A DNA stretch of 64,000 nucleotides from Methanohalophilus euhalobius (GCF_900215215.1 NZ_OBDR01000006.1:39010-103009); one strand, 5' to 3'; positions 26,161 to 34,650 are shown, counted from the stretch's first letter. The notes: a model not told the origin generated them from the sequence alone. Program-made: numbers and translations.

Positions 26161-27630
26161 ATGGTTAATCAAAGAGATATCGAAAATAGGGTAAACGACA
26201 GTACAGATTGCCAATATGTACTGGACAGGATCTCGGATTTTGAAAATTCGGATGATAGGACCCAGCTGGTATCCATATCAAAGGAATTGTTTTCCTATGA
26301 GAAGAAGTATCTTCCAGAATACACAGGCAATTGTGACGTGTTGATATGCACGGTGGGGATGCGTGAGGCTCCTATTATTTTATCCCAGATTTCTGTTAAA
26401 CCCAAAAGAAGTATCCTTTTGCATACCGAGGGTTCAGAGCATGTGGCTGACAAAATCCAGGCTGATCCAGATATTAAAAAATTGAATATTGAATTTAAAA
26501 AGATAGAGATTGATGATCTGGATGCTGCACATAATTATAATGTATTAAAAAATGAAGTACTTCCGCAAATCGGTAATCGACAGAATGTAAGAATTGATCC
26601 TACCGCTGGAAGAAAGATTATGGGTACTGCAGTGGGATCATTTGCCTTCTTTTACAGGATTCCGATGATATATCTGCATGCCGAGGAAAAAATGGGTATC
26701 AGTGTTCCTTTTACAGGCAAGATCTGTGATATAGAGAATCCCTATGACTACTATGGGGATGTGGATATGCAGATATTGAAAGCAAATTTCGATAATGGGT
26801 ATTTTGATGCTGCAGCAGAGGTATGTGAACAATTAAGAGGAAAAGTCAGGGATCTTGCTCTGGGTAAGAAACTGGATTTACTGCAGGATTTTATTCAGGT
26901 GTACTGTGATTGGGATAGGTTTTTACATAGCAGTTTTGCTTCCAGTGCAAAGGAGAGAAAAGACGAATCCTATCTTTCAGACAGGTTAAAATCCATTTGT
27001 GCAGATTGTAAAAGATATGGAATAAGGCTTGTACGCGAAGATGACCTTAGACAAAATATTGAGTTCCTGGAAGAGATTGAGAATCACTGGAAACCTGGTA
27101 CCAATATCGTGGATAAGTTTCGTATAGTGGATATTTTCAAAAACGCCCAGCGCAGGGCGATTCAAGGTAAGTATGACGATGCAACTGCAAGATTATATCG
27201 CTGTCTTGAAATGTGTGCGGCTCTTTTGATGGAAAAGGAAGGCGTTTGCGACATCAACAAGATTGATTATGAAAAATTTGCAGCAGATCATGGTATGACT
27301 AAAGAGGATTTGTTTGCCAGGTTCAAAGAAATTTCTAATTTTGATAGTCCAAGGTCACCTCCTGGGTTGAATGATATTATGACAATATTACAGGTAATCA
27401 ATGTTCCATCTGCACATATGTATGGTCGTATGAATAGTTCAGATGAGAATGGAGAAAATCTTAGAGATAAAAGAAATCGCTCTTTGCTTGCGCACGGTAC
27501 GAATCCAATCACCAGGGAAGATTACAATGTACTTTTTAATGGGACTGAAAAAATAATTGCCAGTACCCTTGGCAAAAAGCAATTCAAACAATTAGCCAGA
27601 CGGTCTGATATCCCCAAACTGCTGATCTGA
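26161..27630 (+). CDS. CARF-HEPN ribonuclease (Csm6/TIGR02710-like)
   Basis: An accessory ribonuclease activated by cyclic oligoadenylate. The N-terminal CARF domain (about residues 55-190) has LICTVGMREAP and IDPTAGRKIMGTAVG as ligand-binding motifs. The C-terminal helical HEPN domain ends with RNRSLLAHG, giving the R440-x4-H445 active-site pair. Length (489 aa) fits the TIGR02710 family. It follows the PIN gene by 19 bp and precedes cas1 by 1 bp, so it belongs to the same transcript. Confidence 0.87.
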   Translation: MVNQRDIENRVNDSTDCQYVLDRISDFENSDDRTQLVSISKELFSYEKKYLPEYTGNCDVLICTVGMREAPIILSQISVKPKRSILLHTEGSEHVADKIQADPDIKKLNIEFKKIEIDDLDAAHNYNVLKNEVLPQIGNRQNVRIDPTAGRKIMGTAVGSFAFFYRIPMIYLHAEEKMGISVPFTGKICDIENPYDYYGDVDMQILKANFDNGYFDAAAEVCEQLRGKVRDLALGKKLDLLQDFIQVYCDWDRFLHSSFASSAKERKDESYLSDRLKSICADCKRYGIRLVREDDLRQNIEFLEEIENHWKPGTNIVDKFRIVDIFKNAQRRAIQGKYDDATARLYRCLEMCAALLMEKEGVCDINKIDYEKFAADHGMTKEDLFARFKEISNFDSPRSPPGLNDIMTILQVINVPSAHMYGRMNSSDENGENLRDKRNRSLLAHGTNPITREDYNVLFNGTEKIIASTLGKKQFKQLARRSDIPKLLI

Positions 27631-27631
27631 T

Positions 27632-28642
27632 ATGAAATCCTCGACACCTTCTACCCTCCATATATCTGGATATGGAAAAAAGTTGAAAAAACATAATAAT
27701 TCACTGGTGGTGGAATGGAAAGAGGGAGAGAATTCTGAAAAAGCATCTTTTACCCCATCCAAACTTGAGGATGTGATACTTTCAGGAGAGCATTCCATAA
27801 GTACTGGTGCCATAAGATTACTTTTCGAGAATAATGTAAGCCTGTCTTGTATGGATAGTTTTGGAAATCCAATCGGGTACCTGTTTCCACATGCATACTG
27901 CCAGTATATGAATATATGGGAAAAACAGCTTTCAATAGACTCTATTCATAAACTCGATATTGCTAAAAATATATGTCTGGCAGGAGCAACTAACAAAAAG
28001 AGTATACTGCAAACGATACAAAACAGTCGGGATATAGAACTGGGAGAGTTTGTTGCCAGTATTGAAAATATCATAGATAAGATGTATGACGTATCCCATA
28101 CTGATTCTCTGATGGGTTATGAAGGCAGTGCTGCAAATGCATATTTTGAGGCTCTTAAACTGATTATTCCTGCTAGATTTGAATTCGAACGCAGAATAAA
28201 ACATCCTTCCCCTGATCCTGTAAATGTGTTGTTAAGTTATGGATACGGTATTCTGTATTCAAAAATACGTGCAGCCATTAACAAAGCCAAACTGAATCCA
28301 TACCGTGGTGTGCTTCATTCGAATTACAGAAATCAGGAAGGACTTGTGTACGATCTGATTGAAGAATTCAGACAACCTGTTGTAGATAGAGTTGTACTTA
28401 CCATGATCGGCAGAAATCAGGTGCATCTTGATTATTTTTCAAACGAAGATGGATTTTGCAGAATAGACAATCGTTTCAAGAAAATCTTTGCAAATATGAT
28501 TTTTTCCCGACTTGAAAGCGAGACGATCTACAGGGATGGAAAGAAGACTTTCCAGGACATTATTGACCTGCAGGCCATCGAGTATCAAAAGGCAATTGTT
28601 GAGGGTTATGAGTATGAACCCTTCATGTACAGAAGGAGGTGA
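27632..28642 (+). CDS. cas1: CRISPR integrase Cas1
   Basis: Cas1 is the catalytic subunit of the spacer-integration complex. The metal-binding residues can be placed: Glu in YEGSAANAYFEAL, His in GVLHSNYRNQEG and the acidic pair in VYDLIEEFRQPVVDR. Length (336 aa) is typical. It starts one base after the stop of the CARF-HEPN gene and is followed directly by cas2, with array 2 just beyond. Confidence 0.95.
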   Translation: MKSSTPSTLHISGYGKKLKKHNNSLVVEWKEGENSEKASFTPSKLEDVILSGEHSISTGAIRLLFENNVSLSCMDSFGNPIGYLFPHAYCQYMNIWEKQLSIDSIHKLDIAKNICLAGATNKKSILQTIQNSRDIELGEFVASIENIIDKMYDVSHTDSLMGYEGSAANAYFEALKLIIPARFEFERRIKHPSPDPVNVLLSYGYGILYSKIRAAINKAKLNPYRGVLHSNYRNQEGLVYDLIEEFRQPVVDRVVLTMIGRNQVHLDYFSNEDGFCRIDNRFKKIFANMIFSRLESETIYRDGKKTFQDIIDLQAIEYQKAIVEGYEYEPFMYRRR

Positions 28643-28930
28643 TTGTTCCTGCCTTCAAAATATATTGTTGTGGCATATGATATTGAGAATGACAGGACAA
28701 GATTACAGATTGCCGATATTCTTCAATATTATGGTTTAATGAGAATTCAATATAGTGTTTTTGCAGGTGAAATTCCTTCGAATAAAATAAATGAATTGTC
28801 CTCCCTACTATTTGACAGTAATCTAGCAGAAACAGATAATATCACAGTATTTCCTTTATGCAGGGAATGTCTGAATAATGTCCTTACATTAGAACCATTG
28901 CCTCAGGAAATCAAGCATCTGTCATTATGA
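28643..28930 (+). CDS. cas2: CRISPR integration subunit Cas2
   Basis: A 95-residue protein with the Cas2 ferredoxin fold: YIVVAYDIENDRTR near the start with the conserved Asp, and QYSVFAGEI in strand two. It is the structural core of the Cas1-Cas2 integrase. TTG 28643 starts right after the cas1 stop; the binding site AGAAGGAGG lies only 3-4 bp upstream of it, so CTG 28649 is an alternative start. The stop abuts the first palindrome of leader 2. Confidence 0.93.
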   Translation: MFLPSKYIVVAYDIENDRTRLQIADILQYYGLMRIQYSVFAGEIPSNKINELSSLLFDSNLAETDNITVFPLCRECLNNVLTLEPLPQEIKHLSL

Positions 28931-28975
28931 TGTACAGACCTTTATAAGGGGTTGAGTAAAAAGGAGGTCTGTACA
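28931..28975 (+). repeat. 45-bp bipartite palindrome, outer copy in leader 2
   Basis: Arms TGTACAGACC and GGTCTGTACA are perfect and 25 bp apart, with the TATA-like TTTATAAGGGG directly after the left arm. It begins on the base after the cas2 stop. Confidence 0.82.
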
Positions 28976-29122
28976 CATATATTATCATTTGTAGGCATCA
29001 ATGATAGAAATCTTGCCTTAAACGGACATCGACTTTATATTAATATTTTTTTGATGATGGCACTTGATAGTGTTTTACTGATGTTAACAGCGTTAATTTT
29101 CACGACGCCTCCTGCTATCGAT

Positions 29123-29167
29123 TGTACAGACCTTTTTAAAGGGTACTGGCAAATTGAGGTCTGTACA
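29123..29167 (+). repeat. 45-bp bipartite palindrome, inner copy in leader 2
   Basis: Perfect arms TGTACAGACC and GGTCTGTACA are 25 bp apart, with core TTTTTAAAGGG after the left arm. It ends 64 bp before the first repeat, against 63 bp in leader 1, and lies 192 bp from the outer copy. Confidence 0.82.
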
Positions 29168-29231
29168 CTACCCCCTCAAAAAGAAGAGTTCTAATGCCTC
29201 CAAAAAGGATTTAAAGGAAAAAAACATAGGG

Positions 29232-30187
29232 GTTGACATAAGCACCCGTGATAAAAGGGAATGGTAACATAAGTTAAGTTAAATCAATATTAATTGATAA
29301 AGTAAAATGTTGACATAAGCACCCGTGATAAAAGGGAATGGTAACACTATATAAATTAATTCATGTTTAATTTCAGTTCTGTTGACATAAGCACCCGTGA
29401 TAAAAGGGAATGGTAACTTACATATTGGTTACTATCATCCAATTCATATACGCTAAGTTGACATAAGCACCCGTGATAAAAGGGAATGGTAACACCTGTG
29501 CACCCATTTCAGAAGTAGCATCTGCACGTATCTTGTTGACATAAGCACCCGTGATAAAAGGGAATGGTAACAACGGATAGTCATATTTTTTCATTACATG
29601 AGGATATAAGTTGACATAAGCACCCGTGATAAAAGGGAATGGTAACTCACCCTGAACTCATACGGTCAAATCTATACGCTTAATGTGTTGACATAAGCAC
29701 CCGTGATAAAAGGGAATGGTAACTTAGCAGCCTCCGTTTTGCTCATTCCCAATTTAGTCTTAAGTTGACATAAGCACCCGTGATAAAAGGGAATGGTAAC
29801 TACCTGTTAGGCCATACATAGGTAGTAGTGCTGTAATCTGTTGACATAAGCACCCGTGATAAAAGGGAATGGTAACAGAACTTAATTTTCCAAGGTCGAA
29901 CGGTGCATTATATGTTGACATAAGCACCCGTGATAAAAGGGAATGGTAACTCGTGTGGCTGTGGTGCCTTCTCCTTCCACGTTTCCAAATTTTTAAGTTG
30001 ACATAAGCACCCGTGATAAAAGGGAATGGTAACCGCCTGCCTCATGCGCATAAAACTTATCACATAGATATGTGTTGACATAAGCACCCGTGATAAAAGG
30101 GAATGGTAACCATTTTCTGTTTTGAAATGGTAGTTTTTACCATTTTGGGAGTTGACATAAGCACCCGTGAAAATAGGGAATACTTCC
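29232..30187 (+). CRISPR. CRISPR array 2: 13 repeats of 37 bp, 12 spacers
   Basis: Repeats start at 29232, 29309, 29381, 29457, 29535, 29610, 29687, 29764, 29840, 29914, 29997, 30074 and 30151. The repeat is the same as in array 1 but on the opposite strand (GTTGACATAAGC at the start, GGGAATGGTAAC at the end), so the arrays diverge from the cas operon. Spacers are 35-46 bp. The last repeat (30151-30187) is degenerate: its first half is consensus and its second half reads AAAATAGGGAAT, as in the variant repeats at the far end of array 1. Confidence 0.98.
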
Positions 30188-30258
30188 TTTTGCAATCTAT
30201 TTAGACTATGTGACAAATTATCCACTCAAAGAACGATTTGCTCAATAATTATAGGTCG

Positions 30259-30987
30259 ATGAACATGGAACTTAATGAAAAAATGTATTATGCTTGCTCA
30301 TTATGCAGTACAGAAGATAAGGTTGTATGGCACAGACCAAAAACGAAGATCTGGCAAGAACACAGACGATACATCGATTTAGATCAGACAAATTCAGAGA
30401 CTCCACAATACTTCTGGTGTCTAAAACACAATCGTGCACATTCATTGAAAAGAGAATGCCTGAAATATAAGGCTACAATTACTTTCAATGGTAATGAAGG
30501 AAATAGGGATTGTAATACAAAACAATTATCCCATAACGACACACTTGATGAAATCAGAAAAACCGTTACTGAAAAGTCCAATCAATTGGATTGGAAAAAA
30601 GTTATTGGCAGCAACAGTCTTCCATATCCCTGCACCAGGGAATCAAGGTTGATATTACCCGACATAATATATTGTCAGCGTGATCCAGGTACAAATTCAA
30701 GATACTCAATTACTAACATTATTGAATTCGAAACAAAAACACCACCTGAAATTATAATTGATAAAGTAAAAAGATTTGATAAATCTTTTGAAGAAATGAA
30801 AAGAAAGAATTATCAAGGAGACATATTGCCCAGAATCATTTTTTTATATGATGCAGAGACAGAGGTCTCTTTAAGGCAGATTCAGAAAATGCTTGATGGA
30901 ATTGATTACAAACATCTGGAATCTGTTTGTATCGGATATTACGACACTAAAGATAATTGGTATAATAAGTATTTTAGTAACATATGA
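30259..30987 (+). CDS. Hypothetical protein with possible nuclease-like motif
   Basis: A protein of about 243 residues that I do not recognise. An N-terminal Cys set (CSLC and a later CLKH) could bind zinc. LPDIIYC followed about 20 residues later by NIIEFETKTP resembles the D...ExK pattern of PD-(D/E)xK nucleases, but this is weak evidence. ATG 30259 is chosen for its nearby AGG; TTG 30238 and ATG 30265 are alternatives. It lies just past the end of array 2 on the same strand. Confidence 0.6.
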   Translation: MNMELNEKMYYACSLCSTEDKVVWHRPKTKIWQEHRRYIDLDQTNSETPQYFWCLKHNRAHSLKRECLKYKATITFNGNEGNRDCNTKQLSHNDTLDEIRKTVTEKSNQLDWKKVIGSNSLPYPCTRESRLILPDIIYCQRDPGTNSRYSITNIIEFETKTPPEIIIDKVKRFDKSFEEMKRKNYQGDILPRIIFLYDAETEVSLRQIQKMLDGIDYKHLESVCIGYYDTKDNWYNKYFSNI

Positions 30988-31078
30988 TTTGAACTAATGT
31001 TGTGAGTTTGATTCATTCAGCCAAGAGTTTTTCTGAAATTCATGGCGAAGCAATGATATTAGATTTTTCAGAAGTTGC

Positions 31079-31444
31079 TTATATATACTCATTCATTACC
31101 TCTATTAGCTTTGAACACGCCTCATCATTGCTCAGATTCCTTTCCAAATCAGCAGATATCACAGTGAAAAAAATCAAATGTGCACTAAGGTCCTTATAGT
31201 ATTGTTTGCTTTGAAACTGAAAAATAACATTTTCTTTGACAATCCCATCATTTTTAAATGATATTAGTTTATCCAAAATGTATGCTCTATTTACTGACCG
31301 AGGGTATGGAACTAAACTATCTGGTTCAATTTCATTAAACTTTAAGGACAGAGGACCGCATTTTTCAGTTATCAATTCTAAGCTAATTTTATTTGATTCT
31401 TTTATGGCTCCTATAGTAGATATAACAATCACTTTATCAGTCAT
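31079..31444 (-). CDS. Hypothetical protein
   Basis: A 121-residue open frame with ordinary protein composition, beginning DKVIVISTIGAI and ending in a helical stretch. I do not recognise it and see no motif. It sits alone in the A/T-rich stretch between array 2 and the broken integrase. It could be a real accessory gene or a fragment of one. Confidence 0.45.
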   Translation of the reverse strand: MTDKVIVISTIGAIKESNKISLELITEKCGPLSLKFNEIEPDSLVPYPRSVNRAYILDKLISFKNDGIVKENVIFQFQSKQYYKDLSAHLIFFTVISADLERNLSNDEACSKLIEVMNEYI

Positions 31445-31526
31445 TTCATAGTATACAGAATCTTACTCATTGTTGACAGCATTGTTTCAATCATTTGAAT
31501 TAATTCTTTTTTGAAGATAAGATACA

Positions 31527-32235
31527 TTATCTATTTTTAAGTTGTTTCCATAAAATTCTCATGGCATCCCTCACAAAATACTGTTCATAACTTTTGGCCC
31601 AGATAGGAATAGATATCTTTCGGGTGTTGCCTTTTCGACCACGGTACACCATTTGAGTTTGAATTAATATACCAAAAGAAGTTATATTAGCTGAAAATGT
31701 TTCCATTATAGAAATATGTTTTATCTTAAGTGTCCCAATTTCTCCTATCCTTCCACCAGTATCGTAGAGAGTAGCGATGATTGCCTTGTCCCTGGGATGG
31801 TCAGCCACCTCGATGAGTCTGAGAATTTCTTCCTCTGTCAGCAATTCTTCAGGAATTTTCGATTCATTGACCTTGCTTTTGATCTTGATCCAATTTAGTA
31901 CAGAATCATCATTGTACAGCCATCGGAAAAACTTTCGAAGACATATCTTATAGTCCCTCTTTGTAGAAGCAGATACATCCCTTCTCTGTATGTACCCGAC
32001 AAGTATCTTTAGATCGTTCTCTTAACTCAAAATCAGTATCCAGCCAGAGCCGTAATCGATACAATTGGTCCAGATATTTAAGAACTTGACACTCACCAAG
32101 CCCGTCTACAAAAAGATCAGCTTCATAAGAAAAAAGGAGGTTTTTATCTCGTTCAGAAAAGTTAGAATTTTCAATACGTCTCTCTGAAGACTTGAGCCTT
32201 CTTTCAGTATCATAGAATACAGACATTCTTCCCAC
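31527..32235 (-). pseudogene. Broken tyrosine recombinase (integrase) next to tRNA-Thr
   Basis: The N-terminal core-binding part reads from 32235 down to about 32010 (EADLFVDGLGECQVLKYLDQL). The frame then shifts, and the sequence continues as LKILVGYIQRRDVSASTKRD, then a catalytic domain start with ATLYDTGGRIGEI (first catalytic Arg) and LKIKHISI. The frame ends at 31527 without the later HxxR and Tyr motifs, so the C-terminus is lost. The gene was a XerC/D-like archaeal integrase. Its place beside the 3' end of a tRNA gene is typical for an integrated element. Confidence 0.8.
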
Positions 32236-32281
32236 CTTCCTTGATCATTCAAGGCAGGAGGGCTTTGTACTGCAAGTTTAA

Positions 32282-32353
32282 AGCCTCGGGCGGGATTCGA
32301 ACCCGCGACCTCGTCCTTACCAAGGACGCACTACACCCCTAAGCCACCGAGGC
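32282..32353 (-). tRNA. tRNA-Thr (anticodon GGU)
   Basis: The minus strand folds as a tRNA. The acceptor stem pairs GCCTCGG with CCGAGGC, the anticodon stem-loop is CGTCC-TTGGTAA-GGACG with anticodon GGU, and the T arm is GCGGG-TTCGAAT-CCCGC. The discriminator base is U and no CCA is encoded. There is no intron. The broken integrase lies about 47 bp past its 3' end. Confidence 0.95.
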
Positions 32354-32423
32354 ACGCTTTTCTTGACTGCGACCCCTCAATAGGAGTGATACCATAATAA
32401 GTTTTCGGTTTTCTGGATTCGGT

Positions 32424-32942
32424 TCAGAGCAACCAGCGACCATCTGCAGGGAAGCGTTCTTTGATCCACATGAGCGTGTCATTGTGGTGCACAATACGAT
32501 AGGTCCTTGAGAGACATTCACGACTGCCAAAAAGTGGACCATCGGCTTCCATCTGTATGGTATCAAGGTCCCTGCGGGTCTCCATGCCGTAATTACGCAG
32601 GATCTTACCAATTGGTATATCGGCACGCATCATATCCCTGCGAACCTCTTCTGGCATACGGCCTATAGGAGAGAGGGAAACCGCATGAACATAAGGGACA
32701 CCATCCGCCACCAATCGCACGGTGCGATGATTCACTTCTTCACCAACATCCACATCCAAAAGCCCGGCCATCTCCTCATCTGCTTTTACAAGGTGCTGAT
32801 CCTCGGTAATTACCTCAACTTCGTGGCGTGTCATGATCTCAAGCAGGAAAGTGACAGAACCATCGGTACCTGCACAGACACGCAGGCATGTGGGAATTTC
32901 AAAAGCCTTAAGATCCTTGAGAAAGTCGCGATTGGCAAACAC
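32424..32942 (-). CDS. Chorismate pyruvate-lyase-like protein (DUF98 family)
   Basis: A 172-residue protein of the DUF98/UbiC-like family; the methanogen member MJ0807 is reported as a chorismate lyase making 4-hydroxybenzoate for methanopterin synthesis. The family features seen are VITEDQHLVKADEEMA, the RTVRL strand, and DIPIGKILRNYGMETRRDL near residue 110. It starts 11 bp after the stop of the DUF5611 gene, so the two share a transcript. Confidence 0.82.
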   Translation of the reverse strand: MFANRDFLKDLKAFEIPTCLRVCAGTDGSVTFLLEIMTRHEVEVITEDQHLVKADEEMAGLLDVDVGEEVNHRTVRLVADGVPYVHAVSLSPIGRMPEEVRRDMMRADIPIGKILRNYGMETRRDLDTIQMEADGPLFGSRECLSRTYRIVHHNDTLMWIKERFPADGRWLL

Positions 32943-32953
32943 GTATGATCCTG

Positions 32954-33265
32954 TTATTTGGAAACTGCCTTCTTGGCGTTCTTAACTCGTTCCTTGGCAG
33001 TGTAACCTGTTGCCTTATAGAGAAAATCGCGGAATCTCTTGTTGGTATCAAGAATAATCTCATCAGAGACACCTTCAGCTTCAGAATTCGTGTCAACTGC
33101 AAGTTTTTTACCGTTCATCCACACAGAAAGTTCCTTCATAACACCGTATGAAGTAACTAATCTATCTCCTTTTCTGGATATATCGGAAGGGAAACATTCC
33201 TCAAGCGCTTCATAGATACGTTCAATATCGGGGGAATGACCACGTTTTAATTTGTATTCCTGCAT
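32954..33265 (-). CDS. DUF5611-family methanogen protein
   Basis: A 103-residue soluble protein with LKRGHSPDIERIYEAL at the start and KRFRDFLYKATGYTAKER at the end, a pattern I associate with the DUF5611 family of methanogens. Function unknown. It precedes the chorismate-lyase-like gene in the same direction. The 250 bp upstream contain the candidate structured RNA described next. Confidence 0.75.
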   Translation of the reverse strand: MQEYKLKRGHSPDIERIYEALEECFPSDISRKGDRLVTSYGVMKELSVWMNGKKLAVDTNSEAEGVSDEIILDTNKRFRDFLYKATGYTAKERVKNAKKAVSK

Positions 33266-33385
33266 GTAGATCGATTAATTACATACCGGCAGACATGGAT
33301 AAATGTTTTGGTCTAAAAAAATTATCTGAATTCAAACCACATAGAAAACAAATAAACAAAATATAATTTCTCATATATAAAAACA

Positions 33386-33395
33386 TATTTAAATA
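33386..33395 (+). promoter_or_regulatory. TATA box upstream of the candidate structured RNA
   Basis: TATTTAAATA on the plus strand lies about 25-30 bp before the first base of the long stem at 33418. This is where transcription would be expected to start in archaea. Confidence 0.4.
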
Positions 33396-33417
33396 CCTTC
33401 ATATCATAGTGCGGTTT

Positions 33418-33504
33418 GTAATGAGCAAGGCTGAAAAGCAGCTTTCATATCGTACCACCACCATACCACCAATCTGCTTTTTTTTACGATACCTTGCTCA
33501 TTAC
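33418..33504 (+). ncRNA. Candidate structured RNA between the DUF5611 and radical SAM genes
   Basis: The 87-nt segment folds into one long hairpin. The outer stem is a perfect 13-bp pairing of GTAATGAGCAAGG (33418-33430) with CCTTGCTCATTAC (33492-33504). An inner stem pairs AAAAGCAG (33434-33441) with CTGCTTTT (33474-33481), and the loop is rich in ACCACC. A TATA-like box sits at the right distance on the plus strand. It belongs to no known class I recognise. The plus strand is inferred; the palindrome could also act as a DNA site or on the minus strand. Confidence 0.5.
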
Positions 33505-33517
33505 CTTATCGTTAAAA

Positions 33518-34216
33518 TTATTCCTTACCAATTATCTTACGCCCATTTTCTCCCACAATTATTACACGGGGCACCTTTTCTGCAACAATAGCGGCAAGGC
33601 TTTCCATATCCTCCCAGGCAGGCACAGGCGAGGTGTATCCTGCAAAAGGATGATCAAAGTCGGGATTGCTTAAGAATTGATAAAGAAGTACCTCACAGGC
33701 TCCTTCCATAACAGGCAACATCCTCTTCACGGATTCTTCAGTAACATAACCGGGAATTACACGAACCCAGAGTCGCAACCATCTGGTTTTAGCAATATCT
33801 ATCGATGTTTTGAGATTTGCTACATATTGTTCTACCCTTTTGGAGGAAATGCCTGTAAGTTCCTCAATTGCAGCCGTGTCTTCAAGTGGAACTTTCAATT
33901 CCAGAACAAAACCTTTTACAAAGGGCAGAGATTGCTCCAGTACTTCAGGTTTCATGCCATCCGACTTTAAAATGATCTCCATACCCATTGAATACAACCG
34001 CTCAATCAAAGGGATTAAATCCTTCTGGAGAGTGGGTTCGGCTCCTCCGATAAAAACCTTTTTTGCAGCTGAATTTTTAACAAAGTCAACAACTTCATCT
34101 ATACTGTATTCCTCAAAGGGTTGCCTGATATGAATACAATAGGGACATTTCAGGTTACATCCAAAAAAGTCCAGACGTACCTGTTCTCCCTTTAACCCCA
34201 TATTGATAAGTCGCAT
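33518..34216 (-). CDS. Radical SAM protein, function unknown
   Basis: A 232-residue radical SAM enzyme. FFGCNLKCPYC supplies the three Cys that hold the 4Fe-4S cluster and FIGGAEPTLQ is the SAM-binding GGE-like motif. The small size and PflA-like layout suggest an activase or a small modifying enzyme, but I cannot name the substrate. ATG 34216 (MRLINMG) is chosen because it sits just before the conserved core; the open frame extends 14 codons upstream without support. Confidence 0.8.
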   Translation of the reverse strand: MRLINMGLKGEQVRLDFFGCNLKCPYCIHIRQPFEEYSIDEVVDFVKNSAAKKVFIGGAEPTLQKDLIPLIERLYSMGMEIILKSDGMKPEVLEQSLPFVKGFVLELKVPLEDTAAIEELTGISSKRVEQYVANLKTSIDIAKTRWLRLWVRVIPGYVTEESVKRMLPVMEGACEVLLYQFLSNPDFDHPFAGYTSPVPAWEDMESLAAIVAEKVPRVIIVGENGRKIIGKE

Positions 34217-34351
34217 TTTATATTCCCACTCACAACAATAAATATAGAAGTATATCAAACTTTCTAAAATTGAATTACGCCTGCAACCATGGACAAATTA
34301 TAATACCAGAAAAACCAATTTAGCCTCAAGATATACGTTACGGGTGAACTT

Positions 34352-34648
34352 ATGGTAAAAAAACTGACCCTCGAAGACCTAAAACTGAGCAAGGAAAAAA
34401 TGGAAGATGAGATGGGAGCTGAAATCGAAGGCCTGTATGACCTCGTAATCCCTCCGGGCACTCCTTCATATCTGGTCTATGATCTTGTTGAAGAATTCGA
34501 TCTTGAACCCCTTGAGAGAAAGATTGGTGTAAACATTGTTGAATGTGATGAAAGAGAAGTTATAGTACTGAGGGGAGAACTTGAAGCCGTCCAGGCAGCA
34601 GAACAATACCTTTATGATGAATTGAAAGCCTACGTGGGATCCGAGTGA
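34352..34648 (+). CDS. Conserved small methanogen protein, function unknown
   Basis: A 98-residue acidic protein with a good binding site (GGGTGA) a few bases before ATG. It has an N-terminal helix, IPPGTPSYLVYDLV in the middle and a C-terminal helix. I do not recognise the family. Its gene runs toward the marker protein 2 gene, and the two stops are only 2 bp apart. Confidence 0.7.
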   Translation: MVKKLTLEDLKLSKEKMEDEMGAEIEGLYDLVIPPGTPSYLVYDLVEEFDLEPLERKIGVNIVECDEREVIVLRGELEAVQAAEQYLYDELKAYVGSE

Positions 34649-34650
34649 AA

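Larger units (their letters stand above)
28931..29231 (+). promoter_or_regulatory. Leader of CRISPR array 2
   Basis: A 301-bp A/T-rich leader between cas2 and the first repeat. It is an inverted copy of the leader of array 1, nearly identical from about 29,067 to the repeat and diverged but alignable before that. It holds two 45-bp palindromes with TATA-like cores. Transcription should run rightward into array 2, starting near the right arm of one palindrome. Confidence 0.85.

Noticed and set aside
14316..32353. A complete integrated element bounded by a second copy of the tRNA-Thr 3' end
   Set aside because: I looked by eye for a repeat of the tRNA 3' end to the left of the integrase and did not see one; the element boundary cannot be set from this window.
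33409..33591. A 60-codon open frame over the hairpin region
   Set aside because: It reads through both arms of the inverted repeat and into the end of the radical SAM gene on the other strand; the composition does not look like a protein.
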